From Ancylobacter rudongensis (GTDB lineage Bacteria; Pseudomonadota; Alphaproteobacteria; Rhizobiales; Xanthobacteraceae): a stretch of DNA of 64,000 nucleotides. Shown here in pieces: positions 49,616 to 57,715 of the stretch. The notes beneath the pieces were generated by a model that saw only the letters and a program-made list of their open reading frames with translations, did not search any database and was not told the origin of the DNA. The DNA lies in contig NZ_FMTP01000001.1 in NCBI RefSeq assembly GCF_900100155.1, forward strand, positions 1,024,757 to 1,088,756, in the 5' to 3' direction. Numbering within the stretch: position 1 is the first letter of the stretch; every line of letters starts with the position of its first letter. The position numbers and the translations under genes are program-made.

Positions 49616-51868
49616 ATGAGCGAGTGCGTGAACGAACATCCGCTGCGGCGGCGTTCCGAAAACGGCTCCCGTCGCCACGCCGGCGCGGTGCTGCCGGTCG
49701 CGGCCATGCTGCTGCTCGGCTCGGCCGGGTTCATTCCCGCGCTGCCGCTCTCGCCTGCCGAGGCTGCAACCCCCACCCCCGCGCCCAAGCCGGCGGCGAA
49801 GCCCGCTGCCAAATCCGCAGCCAAGCCCTCCAAGGACAAGACGGCGAAGACGGCGGCCAAGAAGCCCGCCCCGACCCCCGCCGCCAAGCCGACGCTCACA
49901 CCCTCCGCCAAGGTGACGGCCGCTTCCGCCGCCAGTGGCATGGCGCTCGCGGCGAGTTCGTCGCTTGCCGGGGCCAGCGGCGACCTGAAGACCGCGACCG
50001 ACCTCATCGACCAGGGCCAGAGCGCCCAGGCACTGGCCATGGCCGACCGGATGCGTGATCCTGGCGCGCAGGCACTGGTGCGCTGGCTGGCGCTGCGCGT
50101 CACCGCGCGCGATGTCGGCTATGACCGCGCCGTCACCATTCTGGAGGCGCACCCCACCCTTCCGACCCCGATCGTGCTGCGCCGCCGGCTCGAATATCTG
50201 CTCTATGTCGAGAACAAGGATCCGCAGACGATCCTCAACTTCTTCGCCGAGCAGGCGCCTTATTCCGGCGAAGGCAAGATCGCATTGGCGCGGGCGCTGT
50301 TTGCCGCCGGCGACCAGAAGGCGGGCGCGGCCTGGCTGCGCAATGCCTGGCAGGAGGACGCGCTCGGCTCCGACACCGAATCGACGGTGATGGTCGAATT
50401 CGGCGGCCTGCTCACCCGCACCGACCACAAGTACCGCGCCGACAAGCTGCTCTACGCCGAGGACAGCGAACGCGGCCTGCGCGCGGCGCAGCGCGCCGGC
50501 AATGACGTCGTGGCGCTGGCACGGGCCCGCATCGCGCTGTCCACCGGCAAGGGCGATGTCGCCAAGCTGCTGGCGGCGGTGCCGGCCTCGCTGCGCTCGG
50601 ACCCGGCCTACATCTACACGCTGGCCAAGATGCAGCGCCGGCAGGGCGACCACGCCGCTGCCGCGCGTACGCTGTCCAGCGCGCCGAAGGATGGCGCCGT
50701 GCTGGTCGATCCGGACGAATGGTGGGTGGAGCGCCGGCTGGTGGCGCGCGGCCTGCTCGACAAGGGCGATGCCCGCACCGCCTACAAGGTGGCGCGCGAG
50801 GCGGCCGAGCCGGAAGACGAGCACATGCGGGCCGACCACCATTTCACGGCGGGCTGGCTGGCGCTGCGCTACCTCAACGAGCCGAAGGCGGCACTGGCGC
50901 ATTTCGCCAAGGTGCCGGAGCGGCAGACTCATCCCGCCACCGTGTCGCGCGGCTATTACTGGCAGGGCCGCGCCTATGAGGCGCTCGGCTCCACCGCCAA
51001 TGCGCGCTCACAATATGCGACGGCCGCCCAGTATGGCACCGCCTATTACGGCCAGCTCGCCGCCGCGCGGCTGGGCAATTCGCGGGTGAAGATCCAGACC
51101 GCGCCCACCGCCAATGCCGCCCAGCGCAACGCCTTCAACCGCGACGAAGGCGTGATGATCTTCAAGCTGCTGGAGAAGCTGGACAAGTCGAACCTCTCCA
51201 TCGCCCTCGGTTATGACCTCGCCGAGCGGCTGCCGGATGCGGCGCAGCTCGGCCTGCTGGCGGAACTCGCCAAGCAGCAGGGCGACGCGCGGGCGATGAC
51301 GATGATCGGCAAGGTGGCGCTCAATCGCGGCATTCCGCTGGAGGCCGAGGCCTATCCCACCATCGGCATTCCCGCCTACCAGCCGATCACCGAGGATGTC
51401 GACCGCTCGCTGGTCTATGCCATTGCCCGGCAGGAGAGCATGTTCAATCCTTCGGCGCGCTCCTCCGCCGGCGCGACCGGCCTGATGCAGGTAATGCCCG
51501 CCACCGGCGCCACCATCGCCCGGCGCACCGGCACCAAGCTCGATCCCAGGCGGCTCGCCGTTCCGGCGGTGAATGTGCAGTACGGCGCAGCGGAGCTGCG
51601 CAGCCTGCTCGACAACTACCAGAACAATTATGTGCTGACCTTCGCCGCCTACAATGCCGGGCGCGGCAATGTGGCGAAGTGGATCGCCGCCTATGGCGAC
51701 CCGCGCGACCCGTCTGTCGACCCGATCGACTGGGTGGAGCGCATCCCCTTCTCCGAGACGCGCAACTATGTGCAGCGGGTGATGGAGAACGCACAGGTCT
51801 ACAAGTCGCGCTTCGGCTCCCGCGATTCGTTGCAGATCGAGGCGGATCTGCGCGGCTCGCGCATCTGA
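49616..51868 (+). CDS. slt: Soluble lytic murein transglycosylase (Slt70-like)
   Basis: A periplasmic enzyme of 750 residues. After a basic N-terminus comes a hydrophobic signal (LPVAAMLLLGSAGFIPALPL), then a low-complexity linker of ~45 residues rich in Ala, Lys and Pro, then a long superhelical repeat region. The C-terminal lysozyme-like domain has catalytic Glu607 in YAIARQESMFNPSARSSAGATGLMQVMPATG and LTFAAYNAGRGNV, then ENAQVYKSRFG. The ring-shaped Slt70 design is clear. The ATG at 49616 has AGGAGAG upstream, preferred to one 20 codons earlier. It cleaves glycan strands to 1,6-anhydro ends. Confidence 0.92.
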   Translation: MSECVNEHPLRRRSENGSRRHAGAVLPVAAMLLLGSAGFIPALPLSPAEAATPTPAPKPAAKPAAKSAAKPSKDKTAKTAAKKPAPTPAAKPTLTPSAKVTAASAASGMALAASSSLAGASGDLKTATDLIDQGQSAQALAMADRMRDPGAQALVRWLALRVTARDVGYDRAVTILEAHPTLPTPIVLRRRLEYLLYVENKDPQTILNFFAEQAPYSGEGKIALARALFAAGDQKAGAAWLRNAWQEDALGSDTESTVMVEFGGLLTRTDHKYRADKLLYAEDSERGLRAAQRAGNDVVALARARIALSTGKGDVAKLLAAVPASLRSDPAYIYTLAKMQRRQGDHAAAARTLSSAPKDGAVLVDPDEWWVERRLVARGLLDKGDARTAYKVAREAAEPEDEHMRADHHFTAGWLALRYLNEPKAALAHFAKVPERQTHPATVSRGYYWQGRAYEALGSTANARSQYATAAQYGTAYYGQLAAARLGNSRVKIQTAPTANAAQRNAFNRDEGVMIFKLLEKLDKSNLSIALGYDLAERLPDAAQLGLLAELAKQQGDARAMTMIGKVALNRGIPLEAEAYPTIGIPAYQPITEDVDRSLVYAIARQESMFNPSARSSAGATGLMQVMPATGATIARRTGTKLDPRRLAVPAVNVQYGAAELRSLLDNYQNNYVLTFAAYNAGRGNVAKWIAAYGDPRDPSVDPIDWVERIPFSETRNYVQRVMENAQVYKSRFGSRDSLQIEADLRGSRI

Positions 51869-51873
51869 CCCGC

Positions 51874-51908
51874 GCGGGGCGGTGGCTCAGCCGTCGCTCC
51901 CGCCCCGC
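51874..51908. terminator. Possible hairpin between slt and the 36-residue gene
   Basis: GCGGGGCG and CGCCCCGC form an 8-bp stem with a 19-base loop at the convergent 3' ends. It lacks a T-tract, so it is weakly supported. Confidence 0.3.
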
Positions 51909-51909
51909 C

Positions 51910-52020
51910 TCAGCCCTGCCGGCGGCCGCCCATCAGGCGGCGAAGCCAGCAGCCGCCGATGCAGCCGACCAGATAGGTCCCCACCAGAAGCAGCGTCACG
52001 TCGATGGCGAAGGGGGTCAT
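51910..52020 (-). CDS. 36-residue membrane microprotein
   Basis: A tiny open frame encoding MTPFAIDVTLLLVGTYLV followed by GCIGGCWLRRLMGGRRQG. It has one hydrophobic helix of about 20 residues with a CIGGC motif and a basic tail, so it should sit in the inner membrane with the C-terminus in the cytoplasm. Its ATG overlaps the preceding gene's stop as TGATG, a classical translation-reinitiation junction, which is the main evidence that it is real. It is the third gene of the OmpA-like operon. No homologue is recognised. Confidence 0.6.
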   Translation of the reverse strand: MTPFAIDVTLLLVGTYLVGCIGGCWLRRLMGGRRQG

Positions 52021-52154
52021 CACGCGCCCTTCGTCGTGTCGGTGGCGGGCGTGCGGGCCCGCTTCGGCGCGCAGCCGCTCCACCAGCCGGTGGCAAGGCC
52101 GACGATGAGGGCGGCGGCCAGATACGGCCAGAGTTCAAGCGCCAAGAACAACAT
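52020..52154 (-). CDS. 44-residue membrane microprotein
   Basis: Encodes MLFLALELWPYLAAALIVGL, then ATGWWSGCAPKRARTPATDT and a short end. It is a single membrane helix followed by a GWWSGC turn and a basic/Thr-rich tail. The start lies 3 bp after the stop of the OmpA-like gene, and the stop shares TGATG with the next microprotein start. The packing on one strand and helix-plus-basic-tail architecture of both suggest a functional pair. Function unknown; a role assisting the large envelope protein is inference. Confidence 0.62.
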   Translation of the reverse strand: MLFLALELWPYLAAALIVGLATGWWSGCAPKRARTPATDTTKGA

Positions 52155-52157
52155 GCC

Positions 52158-54266
52158 TCACCTCACGATCAGCTGCACGCCGGCAGCGGGGCCGTTCGTG
52201 CCGGTCGGGGTCTGCACGGCGAGCGAGGGTTGCTCGCCGGTGATCAGCCGATCCGGGGCGATGCCGGCGGCGGCGAGGTACTGCACCAGCGCCTGAGCCC
52301 GTGCCGCCGCCACCGCCGCCTCCGTGTCCGGCTGACGGATGGAAATCTCGATCAGCGCGTCCGGACAGCTGGCCGCGGCCGCCGCGATCCGGTCGAGCAG
52401 GCCGAAGCTGGAGGTCTCGATGGTCGCATCCGTGGCGGAGAAGGTGATGGTGCCCTTGTCCAGCAGGTGATTGATGAGGCTCTGGCAGGCGGTGGCATCG
52501 ACCGGCGCCGGCGGGGGGGCGACATCGAGCGCCACGTCGAGCGTGAAGCCGGAGGGCAGGCCGGCGGCCAGATTGGCCCGCACCGAGGTGACGGCTTCGG
52601 GGTAGAGCACCGTTCCCGTCACCTTCAGCTGGTTGTCGTCGAAGCGCGCCTCGCCGCTTTCCAGCCGCGACAGCTGGCGCATCGCCGTCATGACGGCGGC
52701 GGTGAAGCCCTGCGGAGCGCCTTGCGCGATGGCCGAGACGTCGTTCAGCCGGGCGCCGAAGAACTGGGTCCTGGCGGCCTCGACAAGGCGTTCATGCTCG
52801 GAGGGCGAGGGAAAGAAGCCGGACAGCGTCAGGCCGTCGCCATCCTTGCGCAGGCTGAAGACATAGGGCGAGACAACCGGCGGGCGCACATCGCTGCGCA
52901 GCGTGAAGCCCCGCGGCGGCGATTCTTCCAGCGCCATGCGAACGGTCATGAACGCCGCCGCATCGAGCGCTTCGCCGGCGATGGAGAGCGTCGTGCCCGT
53001 GCCACGCACCGCGCCTTGGCGCAGGCGGGAGAGCTGGGAGACGCCGAAACTGGTGGCCGCGACCCAGGCCTCGGCGGCCGGCCCGCCCATGGCGATCCGC
53101 ATCTCGTCGCTCACCGGCACGCCGGGGAAATCGCCGCGCACCGCGTCGAGCACCAGCCGCTTGGCTTCCTCGGACGGGGCATAGCCGGTCAGCCGCAGCC
53201 CGTTTGCGCTGCGCTGCACGCCCCACACGAAGGGATCGACGCGCGGCGGCTCGACCGCGAACCGGGTTAGCGTATAGCCCTCGGGCACGTTTCGGCGGGC
53301 GCCGGCCAGAGCGTCATAGGCGGCGAAGTCGGGCGCCGTGCCCTCGATGGCGATGGTGGTGCCCGACAGCGACACCGTGCCGTTCGGCAGCCGGCCCAGT
53401 TGGCCAAGGGCGAAGGCCACCGCCTTGAGCCAGCCCTCGGTCGGCGGGGCACCATCGGCCAGCCGCAGCCGGTCGGAGATCGCCGCCCCCGGCACCGCGC
53501 CGCGCACCATGTCGAGCAGGGCGCGGCGGGCGTCGCCGAGCGGGATATAGCCCGAGAGGGTGACGTCGCCGTCCTTCTCGCGCGCCGCCGACCAGATGAA
53601 GGGCGACACGATCGGCGGCAGCACGGCAAAACGCGCCAGGTCGAAATCGCCGGGCAGCTCGCTGCGGACGGTGACTTCCAGCGCGTCATAGGAGGCGAAG
53701 TCGGGGGCCCGGCCCTCGATCGAGAAGGCATCGTCGGAAATGGTGATGCGGCCCGCCGGCATCTTGGCCAGCTGCTGGATGCCGAAAGTGACGACACCGA
53801 TGAAATCGCCGGCCGGCACGCCCCGCGCCCGCACCAGTTCCTTCTCGCCCGTCACCACGATGCCCGGCGCCATGGCGGCGGCCGCCTCGGCAATGCGCCG
53901 GCGCGCATAGGAGGACGGCACATAGCCTTCGAGGTGCAGCTTGCTGCCGTCGCGGATGGCGGCGAAGGTGAACGGCCGGCGCTCCGGCAGGAGGGTCGTG
54001 CGGTCCTCGACGATACGCACGCCGGAAAGCCGCGCCAGTTCGTAGCGCACCTTGATCCGCGCTTCCTCGGACAGCGCCTCGCCCTCAAGCAGCGCGTTGC
54101 GGCCCTCGAAGCGGGCATGGGCCCAGGATTCGCCGATGACCGAGAGCAGCGTCTCCGCCCGCTCGGTCAGGTCCTGCTCCACCGGCGCCCGCGCGAAGGT
54201 GACGGCAAGCGCCACCAGCACGGCAAGGGCGGGAAGCCCCTTCCACCAGGCGCGCCAACGACACAT
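52158..54266 (-). CDS. BON-repeat OmpA-like envelope protein
   Basis: A 702-residue protein with an N-terminal signal anchor (KGLPALAVLVALAVTFA). From about residue 85 to 585 it is built from roughly four repeats of ~125 residues. Each repeat carries a PPxVSPFxW-like strand, an LSGYxPS turn (BON-like) and LSGTxIxIEGxAxDFAxYDAL followed by GFTLxRFAV. The C-terminal ~110 residues (from 593) resemble an OmpA-type domain (ITFSATDATIETSSFGLLDRIAAAA then AARAQALVQYLAAAGIAPDRL), but the peptidoglycan-binding HTD-type motif is altered (ISIRQPDTEA). The start ATG at 54266 leaves a short cytoplasmic tail. It heads a three-gene operon with two microproteins. Exact function unknown. Confidence 0.75.
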   Translation of the reverse strand: MCRWRAWWKGLPALAVLVALAVTFARAPVEQDLTERAETLLSVIGESWAHARFEGRNALLEGEALSEEARIKVRYELARLSGVRIVEDRTTLLPERRPFTFAAIRDGSKLHLEGYVPSSYARRRIAEAAAAMAPGIVVTGEKELVRARGVPAGDFIGVVTFGIQQLAKMPAGRITISDDAFSIEGRAPDFASYDALEVTVRSELPGDFDLARFAVLPPIVSPFIWSAAREKDGDVTLSGYIPLGDARRALLDMVRGAVPGAAISDRLRLADGAPPTEGWLKAVAFALGQLGRLPNGTVSLSGTTIAIEGTAPDFAAYDALAGARRNVPEGYTLTRFAVEPPRVDPFVWGVQRSANGLRLTGYAPSEEAKRLVLDAVRGDFPGVPVSDEMRIAMGGPAAEAWVAATSFGVSQLSRLRQGAVRGTGTTLSIAGEALDAAAFMTVRMALEESPPRGFTLRSDVRPPVVSPYVFSLRKDGDGLTLSGFFPSPSEHERLVEAARTQFFGARLNDVSAIAQGAPQGFTAAVMTAMRQLSRLESGEARFDDNQLKVTGTVLYPEAVTSVRANLAAGLPSGFTLDVALDVAPPPAPVDATACQSLINHLLDKGTITFSATDATIETSSFGLLDRIAAAAASCPDALIEISIRQPDTEAAVAAARAQALVQYLAAAGIAPDRLITGEQPSLAVQTPTGTNGPAAGVQLIVR

Positions 54267-54371
54267 CACCAATTCCCCCGTCCGGCGACCGGATTCGGTC
54301 GATCGCAAGGCGACGGGACTTCATCATAGATCGGCGACATCAGGAAGCCGCCCCGCTGCAAAGCACGACAC

Positions 54372-55631
54372 TCACGCCCATTCGCCCTTGCGCATCACCG
54401 GCTCGGCGGCGCCGGACGCGCTGATGCCGTCGACATCGACCTCGCCGGAACCGATCATCCAGTCGATATGGATCAGGCTGGTATTGGCGCCGCGCGCCGC
54501 CAGCTCCTCCGGGGAGAGCGCGGCGCCGTTGACGAAGCACTTGGAATAGGACTGGCCGAGCGCGATGTGGCTGGCGGCGTTCTCGTCATAGAGCGTGTTG
54601 TAGAACAGCAGGCCGCTCTTCGAGATCGGCGAGGAATGCGGCACCAGCGCCACCTCACCGAGCCGACGGGCGCCCTCGTCAGTGTCCAGCACCTTGTTCA
54701 GCACGTCGGCGCCGGTGCGCGCCTGCGCCTCGACGATGCGACCGCCCTCGAAGCGCACCGCGATGTCCTGGATCAGCGTGCCCTGATAGGCCAACGGCTT
54801 GGTGCTGGCGACATAGCCGTCGACACGGGCCCGGTGCGGCGTGGTGAAGACTTCCTCGGTGGGGATGTTGGCGTTGCAGACAATGCCGTTCTTGGCCTGC
54901 GAGGCGCCGCCGGCCCATTCATGCTCGTCGGCCAGGCCGACGGTGAGGTCGGTGCCCGGCCCGCGAAAGCGCAGCGCGGCGTAGCGGCTGGCGTTGAGGC
55001 GGGCGGTGCGCGCCTGCAGCTCGGCATTATGCGTCGCCCATGCCGCCACCGGATCGGCCGCATCGACCCGCGAGGCGGCGAAGATGGCATGCCAGAGCTT
55101 GGCGACCGCGATGTCCTCGGGATCGTCAGGAAACATCGCTTTCGCCCAGGCGGGGGAAGCGTAGGACACGATGGTCCAGTTGATGTCGAAATTGGCGATA
55201 TGCGACAGCGCCGGCATATAGGCCTTGGAGCGCGCCCGGTTGGCACGCGACACTTTGTCCGGGTCTTCATTGGCGAGCAAAGACGGGTTTTCGCCGGAGA
55301 TCGCCAGCCGTGCCGCGCCGGAGGCGAACGCTTTCGCCATGCCCTCGTATAGCCAGCCGCTCGCGGTGTCGAAGCTGTCGTCCGGCGCGTTGCGGAAGCG
55401 CATCAGCGCCGCCTCCTCGTCGCTGAACAGGGTGGTGACGAGGCTGGCACCGGCCTTATAGGCGTGCTCGGTGATTCGGCGCACCAGCGGCAGCGCGTCG
55501 AGCGAGGCGGTCATCACGAGTTCCTGCCCGCGCTGCAGGCCGAGCCCGACATGCACCGCGACGGCGCCAAGCCGGTCCAGCCTTTCCTCATGCGAGAGCA
55601 GATCGGGAAGTGTGCCGGCGTGCTTGGTCAT
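54372..55631 (-). CDS. M29 family aminopeptidase
   Basis: A 419-residue metallopeptidase of the thermophilic-aminopeptidase family. It has LGLQRGQELVMTASLDALPLVRRI at the front and the family core IPTEEVFTTPHRARVDG, EVALVPHSSPISKSGLLFYNTLYDENAASHIALG and HIDWMIGSGEVDVDG, where Glu, His and Asp ligate two metals. It removes N-terminal residues of peptides in the cytoplasm. The ATG at 55631 (MTKHAGTLP) matches the family start. It is separated from the OmpA-like gene by ~105 bp and is convergent with nothing. Confidence 0.9.
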   Translation of the reverse strand: MTKHAGTLPDLLSHEERLDRLGAVAVHVGLGLQRGQELVMTASLDALPLVRRITEHAYKAGASLVTTLFSDEEAALMRFRNAPDDSFDTASGWLYEGMAKAFASGAARLAISGENPSLLANEDPDKVSRANRARSKAYMPALSHIANFDINWTIVSYASPAWAKAMFPDDPEDIAVAKLWHAIFAASRVDAADPVAAWATHNAELQARTARLNASRYAALRFRGPGTDLTVGLADEHEWAGGASQAKNGIVCNANIPTEEVFTTPHRARVDGYVASTKPLAYQGTLIQDIAVRFEGGRIVEAQARTGADVLNKVLDTDEGARRLGEVALVPHSSPISKSGLLFYNTLYDENAASHIALGQSYSKCFVNGAALSPEELAARGANTSLIHIDWMIGSGEVDVDGISASGAAEPVMRKGEWA

Positions 55632-55712
55632 GGTGGTCTCCGAACGAAGGCGGCGCGTCGCCGCGTCGCCATTCAAGAAAGGCGCGGTGCCGCCCGTCAA
55701 GCCGGAGCCTAT

Positions 55713-55746
55713 ACAAACGAAAACGGGCGAGCCCAAGGCCCGCCCG
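55713..55746 (-). terminator. Intrinsic terminator after the small secreted protein gene
   Basis: On the minus strand CGGGCGGGCC-TTG-GGCTCGCCCG forms a 10-bp stem (one G-T pair) followed by TTTTCGTTTG. It lies 27 bp past the stop of the secreted-protein gene and upstream of the aminopeptidase start. Confidence 0.8.
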
Positions 55747-55772
55747 CTCCGATCAGGAATTCGGGTGCGAGA

Positions 55773-56057
55773 TCAGCGCTCGCTGCGCTTGTTCGCACGC
55801 TCCTGGTTGATGATCGCCTGATCGCCGCGCATGTACCACGGGTCGGCATAGGAGGGCTCATGGCCATAGGACGGGCCGAGGGGCGCCGGGCGATACTGCG
55901 GCGCGTAGACCGGCTCGCCATAATAGCGTTCGCCCATATAGGCGTTGCGCCCCTCATAGACCTGGCCGCGATAGGCGGGCTGGTCGGCGAAAGCGGCGCC
56001 GACGCCGCCGGCGGTGAGAATGCCCAGAGTAGCAGAGGCAAGAATCAACTTGCGCAT
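55773..56057 (-). CDS. Small secreted Tyr/Pro-rich hypothetical protein
   Basis: A 94-residue protein with a clear signal peptide (MRKLILASATLGILTAGGVG, cleaved near AFA-DQ). The mature ~68 residues are rich in Tyr, Pro, Arg and Gly (YRGQVYEGRNAYMGERYYGE, then APQYRPAPLGPSYGHEP), ending with a charged helix RGDQAIINQERANKRSER. No cysteine, no known domain. It is monocistronic, with its own strong terminator, which suggests meaningful expression. A role in the periplasm is all that can be inferred. Confidence 0.72.
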   Translation of the reverse strand: MRKLILASATLGILTAGGVGAAFADQPAYRGQVYEGRNAYMGERYYGEPVYAPQYRPAPLGPSYGHEPSYADPWYMRGDQAIINQERANKRSER

Positions 56058-56222
56058 GATGTCATCTCCGTCGTCTGAAAGCTTTTGCTTCTGGATCGAA
56101 ACATGACGCTCGATCCGTTCGGACAGACAACGGCGCATAGAAGGAAATGGTTCCATTCACTTCTTGGCGTGGGTGCGCACGCCCAAGATGTCGGCGGACG
56201 AATGCCTGGTGTCCGGGTTCGG

Positions 56223-56807
56223 CTACCAGCCGATCAGCCAGTCCGCGAGGCTGCCTGCCAACAGCGCCGCCGCCAGGCTCACCGCGACGGCGATCGCCAC
56301 CGACCGCCTTGTGCGCCGCTGCAGGTCGTGGTTGCGCACCGCGAAATCCAGCGCCGCCATCGCCGCGGCGATCGCCTCCTCGGGCGAGGACCAGACCGTG
56401 CGCCCATCGGGCACGATCATCAGGTTTTCCGGCTTGCCCCAGTCCTCGACCAGATGCCCCTCCCCGTCCCGGCCGTCGGCCAAGGGAGGATGGCGCTCGA
56501 GGAGCGGGCGGGGATCGGCCGACCACAGGAACACCGGCTTGCCGCGCGCTTCGGCATAGCCCATCTCAAACGCCGTGCCCGGGTCCATGTGGGTGCCGCG
56601 AAACGGGGTGATGTTGGCGACCATCGCGTCCGCCGCGTCGATCATGTCCAGGCAGGCCTGGCGGATGTCGACGCCCTCGGCGTGCAGCGGAAACAGCCCC
56701 TGCGCGCCCGCCGCCGCACACAGCGCCTGCAGCCGCGCGCCCTCCTGCGCGGCGTCCGGCCGAAAGACTTCCGGCCCGGCGAGGTAAAGGCGAAGCATGG
56801 GGGGCAT
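56223..56807 (-). CDS. Nucleoside 2-deoxyribosyltransferase-like protein with C-terminal membrane helix
   Basis: The 194-residue protein has the deoxyribosyltransferase core: LYLAGPEVF, then GVDIRQACLDMIDAADAMVANITPFRGTHMDPGTAFEMGYA. The Glu81 of GTAFEMGYA is the expected nucleophile. The enzyme family exchanges or hydrolyses the base of deoxynucleosides. Unusually, residues about 168-192 (VAIAVAVSLAAALLAGSLADWLIGW) form a transmembrane helix, so the domain would be tethered to the inner membrane. ATG 56807 or 56798 could be the start. Substrate is not known. Confidence 0.78.
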   Translation of the reverse strand: MPPMLRLYLAGPEVFRPDAAQEGARLQALCAAAGAQGLFPLHAEGVDIRQACLDMIDAADAMVANITPFRGTHMDPGTAFEMGYAEARGKPVFLWSADPRPLLERHPPLADGRDGEGHLVEDWGKPENLMIVPDGRTVWSSPEEAIAAAMAALDFAVRNHDLQRRTRRSVAIAVAVSLAAALLAGSLADWLIGW

Positions 56808-56891
56808 GGGGAACTCGCGGGAAAGGGCGACGGCAGGCATCACGTCCCACCCGCCCGGGGCGAGGAAGCCGCCGTTCCGGCTCGCGAAGGG

Positions 56892-56968
56892 TGGCGACCG
56901 CGGCTGGGCTCGAACCAGCGACCTGCCGCTTAGAAGGCGGCTGCTCTATCCAGCTGAGCTACGCGGCC
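56892..56968 (-). tRNA. tRNA-Arg (anticodon TCT)
   Basis: A complete 77-nt cloverleaf including encoded CCA. The acceptor GGCCGCG pairs with CGCGGTC, the D-stem is GCTC/GAGC, and the anticodon stem GCCGC/GCGGC encloses CTTCTAA (anticodon TCT). The T-arm is GCTGG-TTCGAGC-CCAGC. It reads AGA/AGG, rare codons in this genome. Confidence 0.96.
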
Positions 56969-56992
56969 CGCCTGTCCCCGCCGGCAGGACGA

Positions 56993-57298
56993 TCAGTGGG
57001 TCCACTGGCCGATGCGGCGGAAGCTGAAATTGTCGGAATAGGCCATGCGCCGCCGCGCCGCTTCCTGCGGCTCCTGCAGCTGGTAGGCGATGCCATGCTT
57101 CTCGGCATAGGCCACCGCCTCTTCCTTGGTGTCGAAGCGCAGACGCAGCTGGCTCTTCATGTCACCGGAGCTGGTATAGCCCATGAGCGGCTCGACCAGG
57201 CGAGGCTGCTCGGGCTCATAGTCGAGCACCCAGAGCTTGGTTCGGGCGTTGCCGGACTGCATGGCGGTCCGGGTCGGCTTGTAGATGCGTGCGACCAT
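56993..57298 (-). CDS. NDUFS4-like complex I accessory protein (ETC complex I subunit family)
   Basis: A 101-residue protein matching the NDUFS4/18-kDa accessory subunit of NADH:ubiquinone oxidoreductase, which is confined to mitochondria and alphaproteobacteria. Segments are ARIYKPTRTAMQSGNARTKLWVLDYEP, PLMGYTSSGDMKSQLRLRFDTKEEAVAYAEKHGIAYQLQEP and the closing YSDNFSFRRIGQWTH. It should bind complex I at the inner membrane. The nuo operon is not in the window. It stands alone beside tRNA-Arg. Confidence 0.93.
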   Translation of the reverse strand: MVARIYKPTRTAMQSGNARTKLWVLDYEPEQPRLVEPLMGYTSSGDMKSQLRLRFDTKEEAVAYAEKHGIAYQLQEPQEAARRRMAYSDNFSFRRIGQWTH

Positions 57299-57620
57299 TT
57301 CCCCTCGCTCCCTTGCCTCGCCGCCCCCGCCGCGCCGAGTGCCGGCGTCGAGGCGGGCCAGGCGCCTCGCCCGCCCTGATTAAGGCGGTCACAACGTTCT
57401 GGCAATGGGCCCGCGCCCCGGTTCCCCCATCCGCCGTGCTCATCGGCCCCGCATGCGACACGGCCTTCGCCCGGGACGCATTTAACCGCTCGAATACATG
57501 GCAGCATTCGAAGGCGCGCGAAGGCAATTCGAGAAAGCCGCGAGAGCATCCGAGGTGGCCGACGAACCCAATCCGGCGCTCACTCGTGCGGTGCGCGCGC
57601 ATACCAGCGGGTAGAGGCCC

Positions 57621-57649
57621 CTGACTTTTTCTGCCTTTCGTCCTATATA
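57621..57649 (+). promoter_or_regulatory. Putative rpsU promoter
   Basis: CTGACT (57621-57626) and TATATA (57644-57649) resemble sigma-70 -35 and -10 boxes with an ideal 17-base spacer. Transcription would start near 57656 and give a leader of about 60 nt before rpsU. Confidence 0.5.
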
Positions 57650-57657
57650 AGAACAAC

Positions 57658-57682
57658 GTCGTCGCTCGCGACGGCGATTTTT
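57658..57682 (+). promoter_or_regulatory. Attenuator-like hairpin in the rpsU leader
   Basis: GTCGTCG and CGACGGC pair (7 bp, one T-G) around loop CTCG, followed by GATTTTT, the shape of an intrinsic terminator. It lies at the very start of the inferred rpsU transcript. It may regulate S21 synthesis or end an upstream transcript. Confidence 0.4.
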
Positions 57683-57715
57683 ACCATTCGACTCGACCAC
57701 AGGATTGGACAGGAT

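Larger units (their letters stand above)
57299..57715. other. Intergenic region upstream of rpsU
   Basis: This 417-bp spacer holds a promoter-like pair and a leader hairpin near its right end (entered separately). The left ~310 bp are GC-rich without recognisable genes or repeats. Confidence 0.5.

Noticed and set aside
52158..54308. Upstream extension of the OmpA-like gene to 54308
   Set aside because: The extra residues form no signal or domain; the ATG at 54266 places the membrane anchor at a normal distance.
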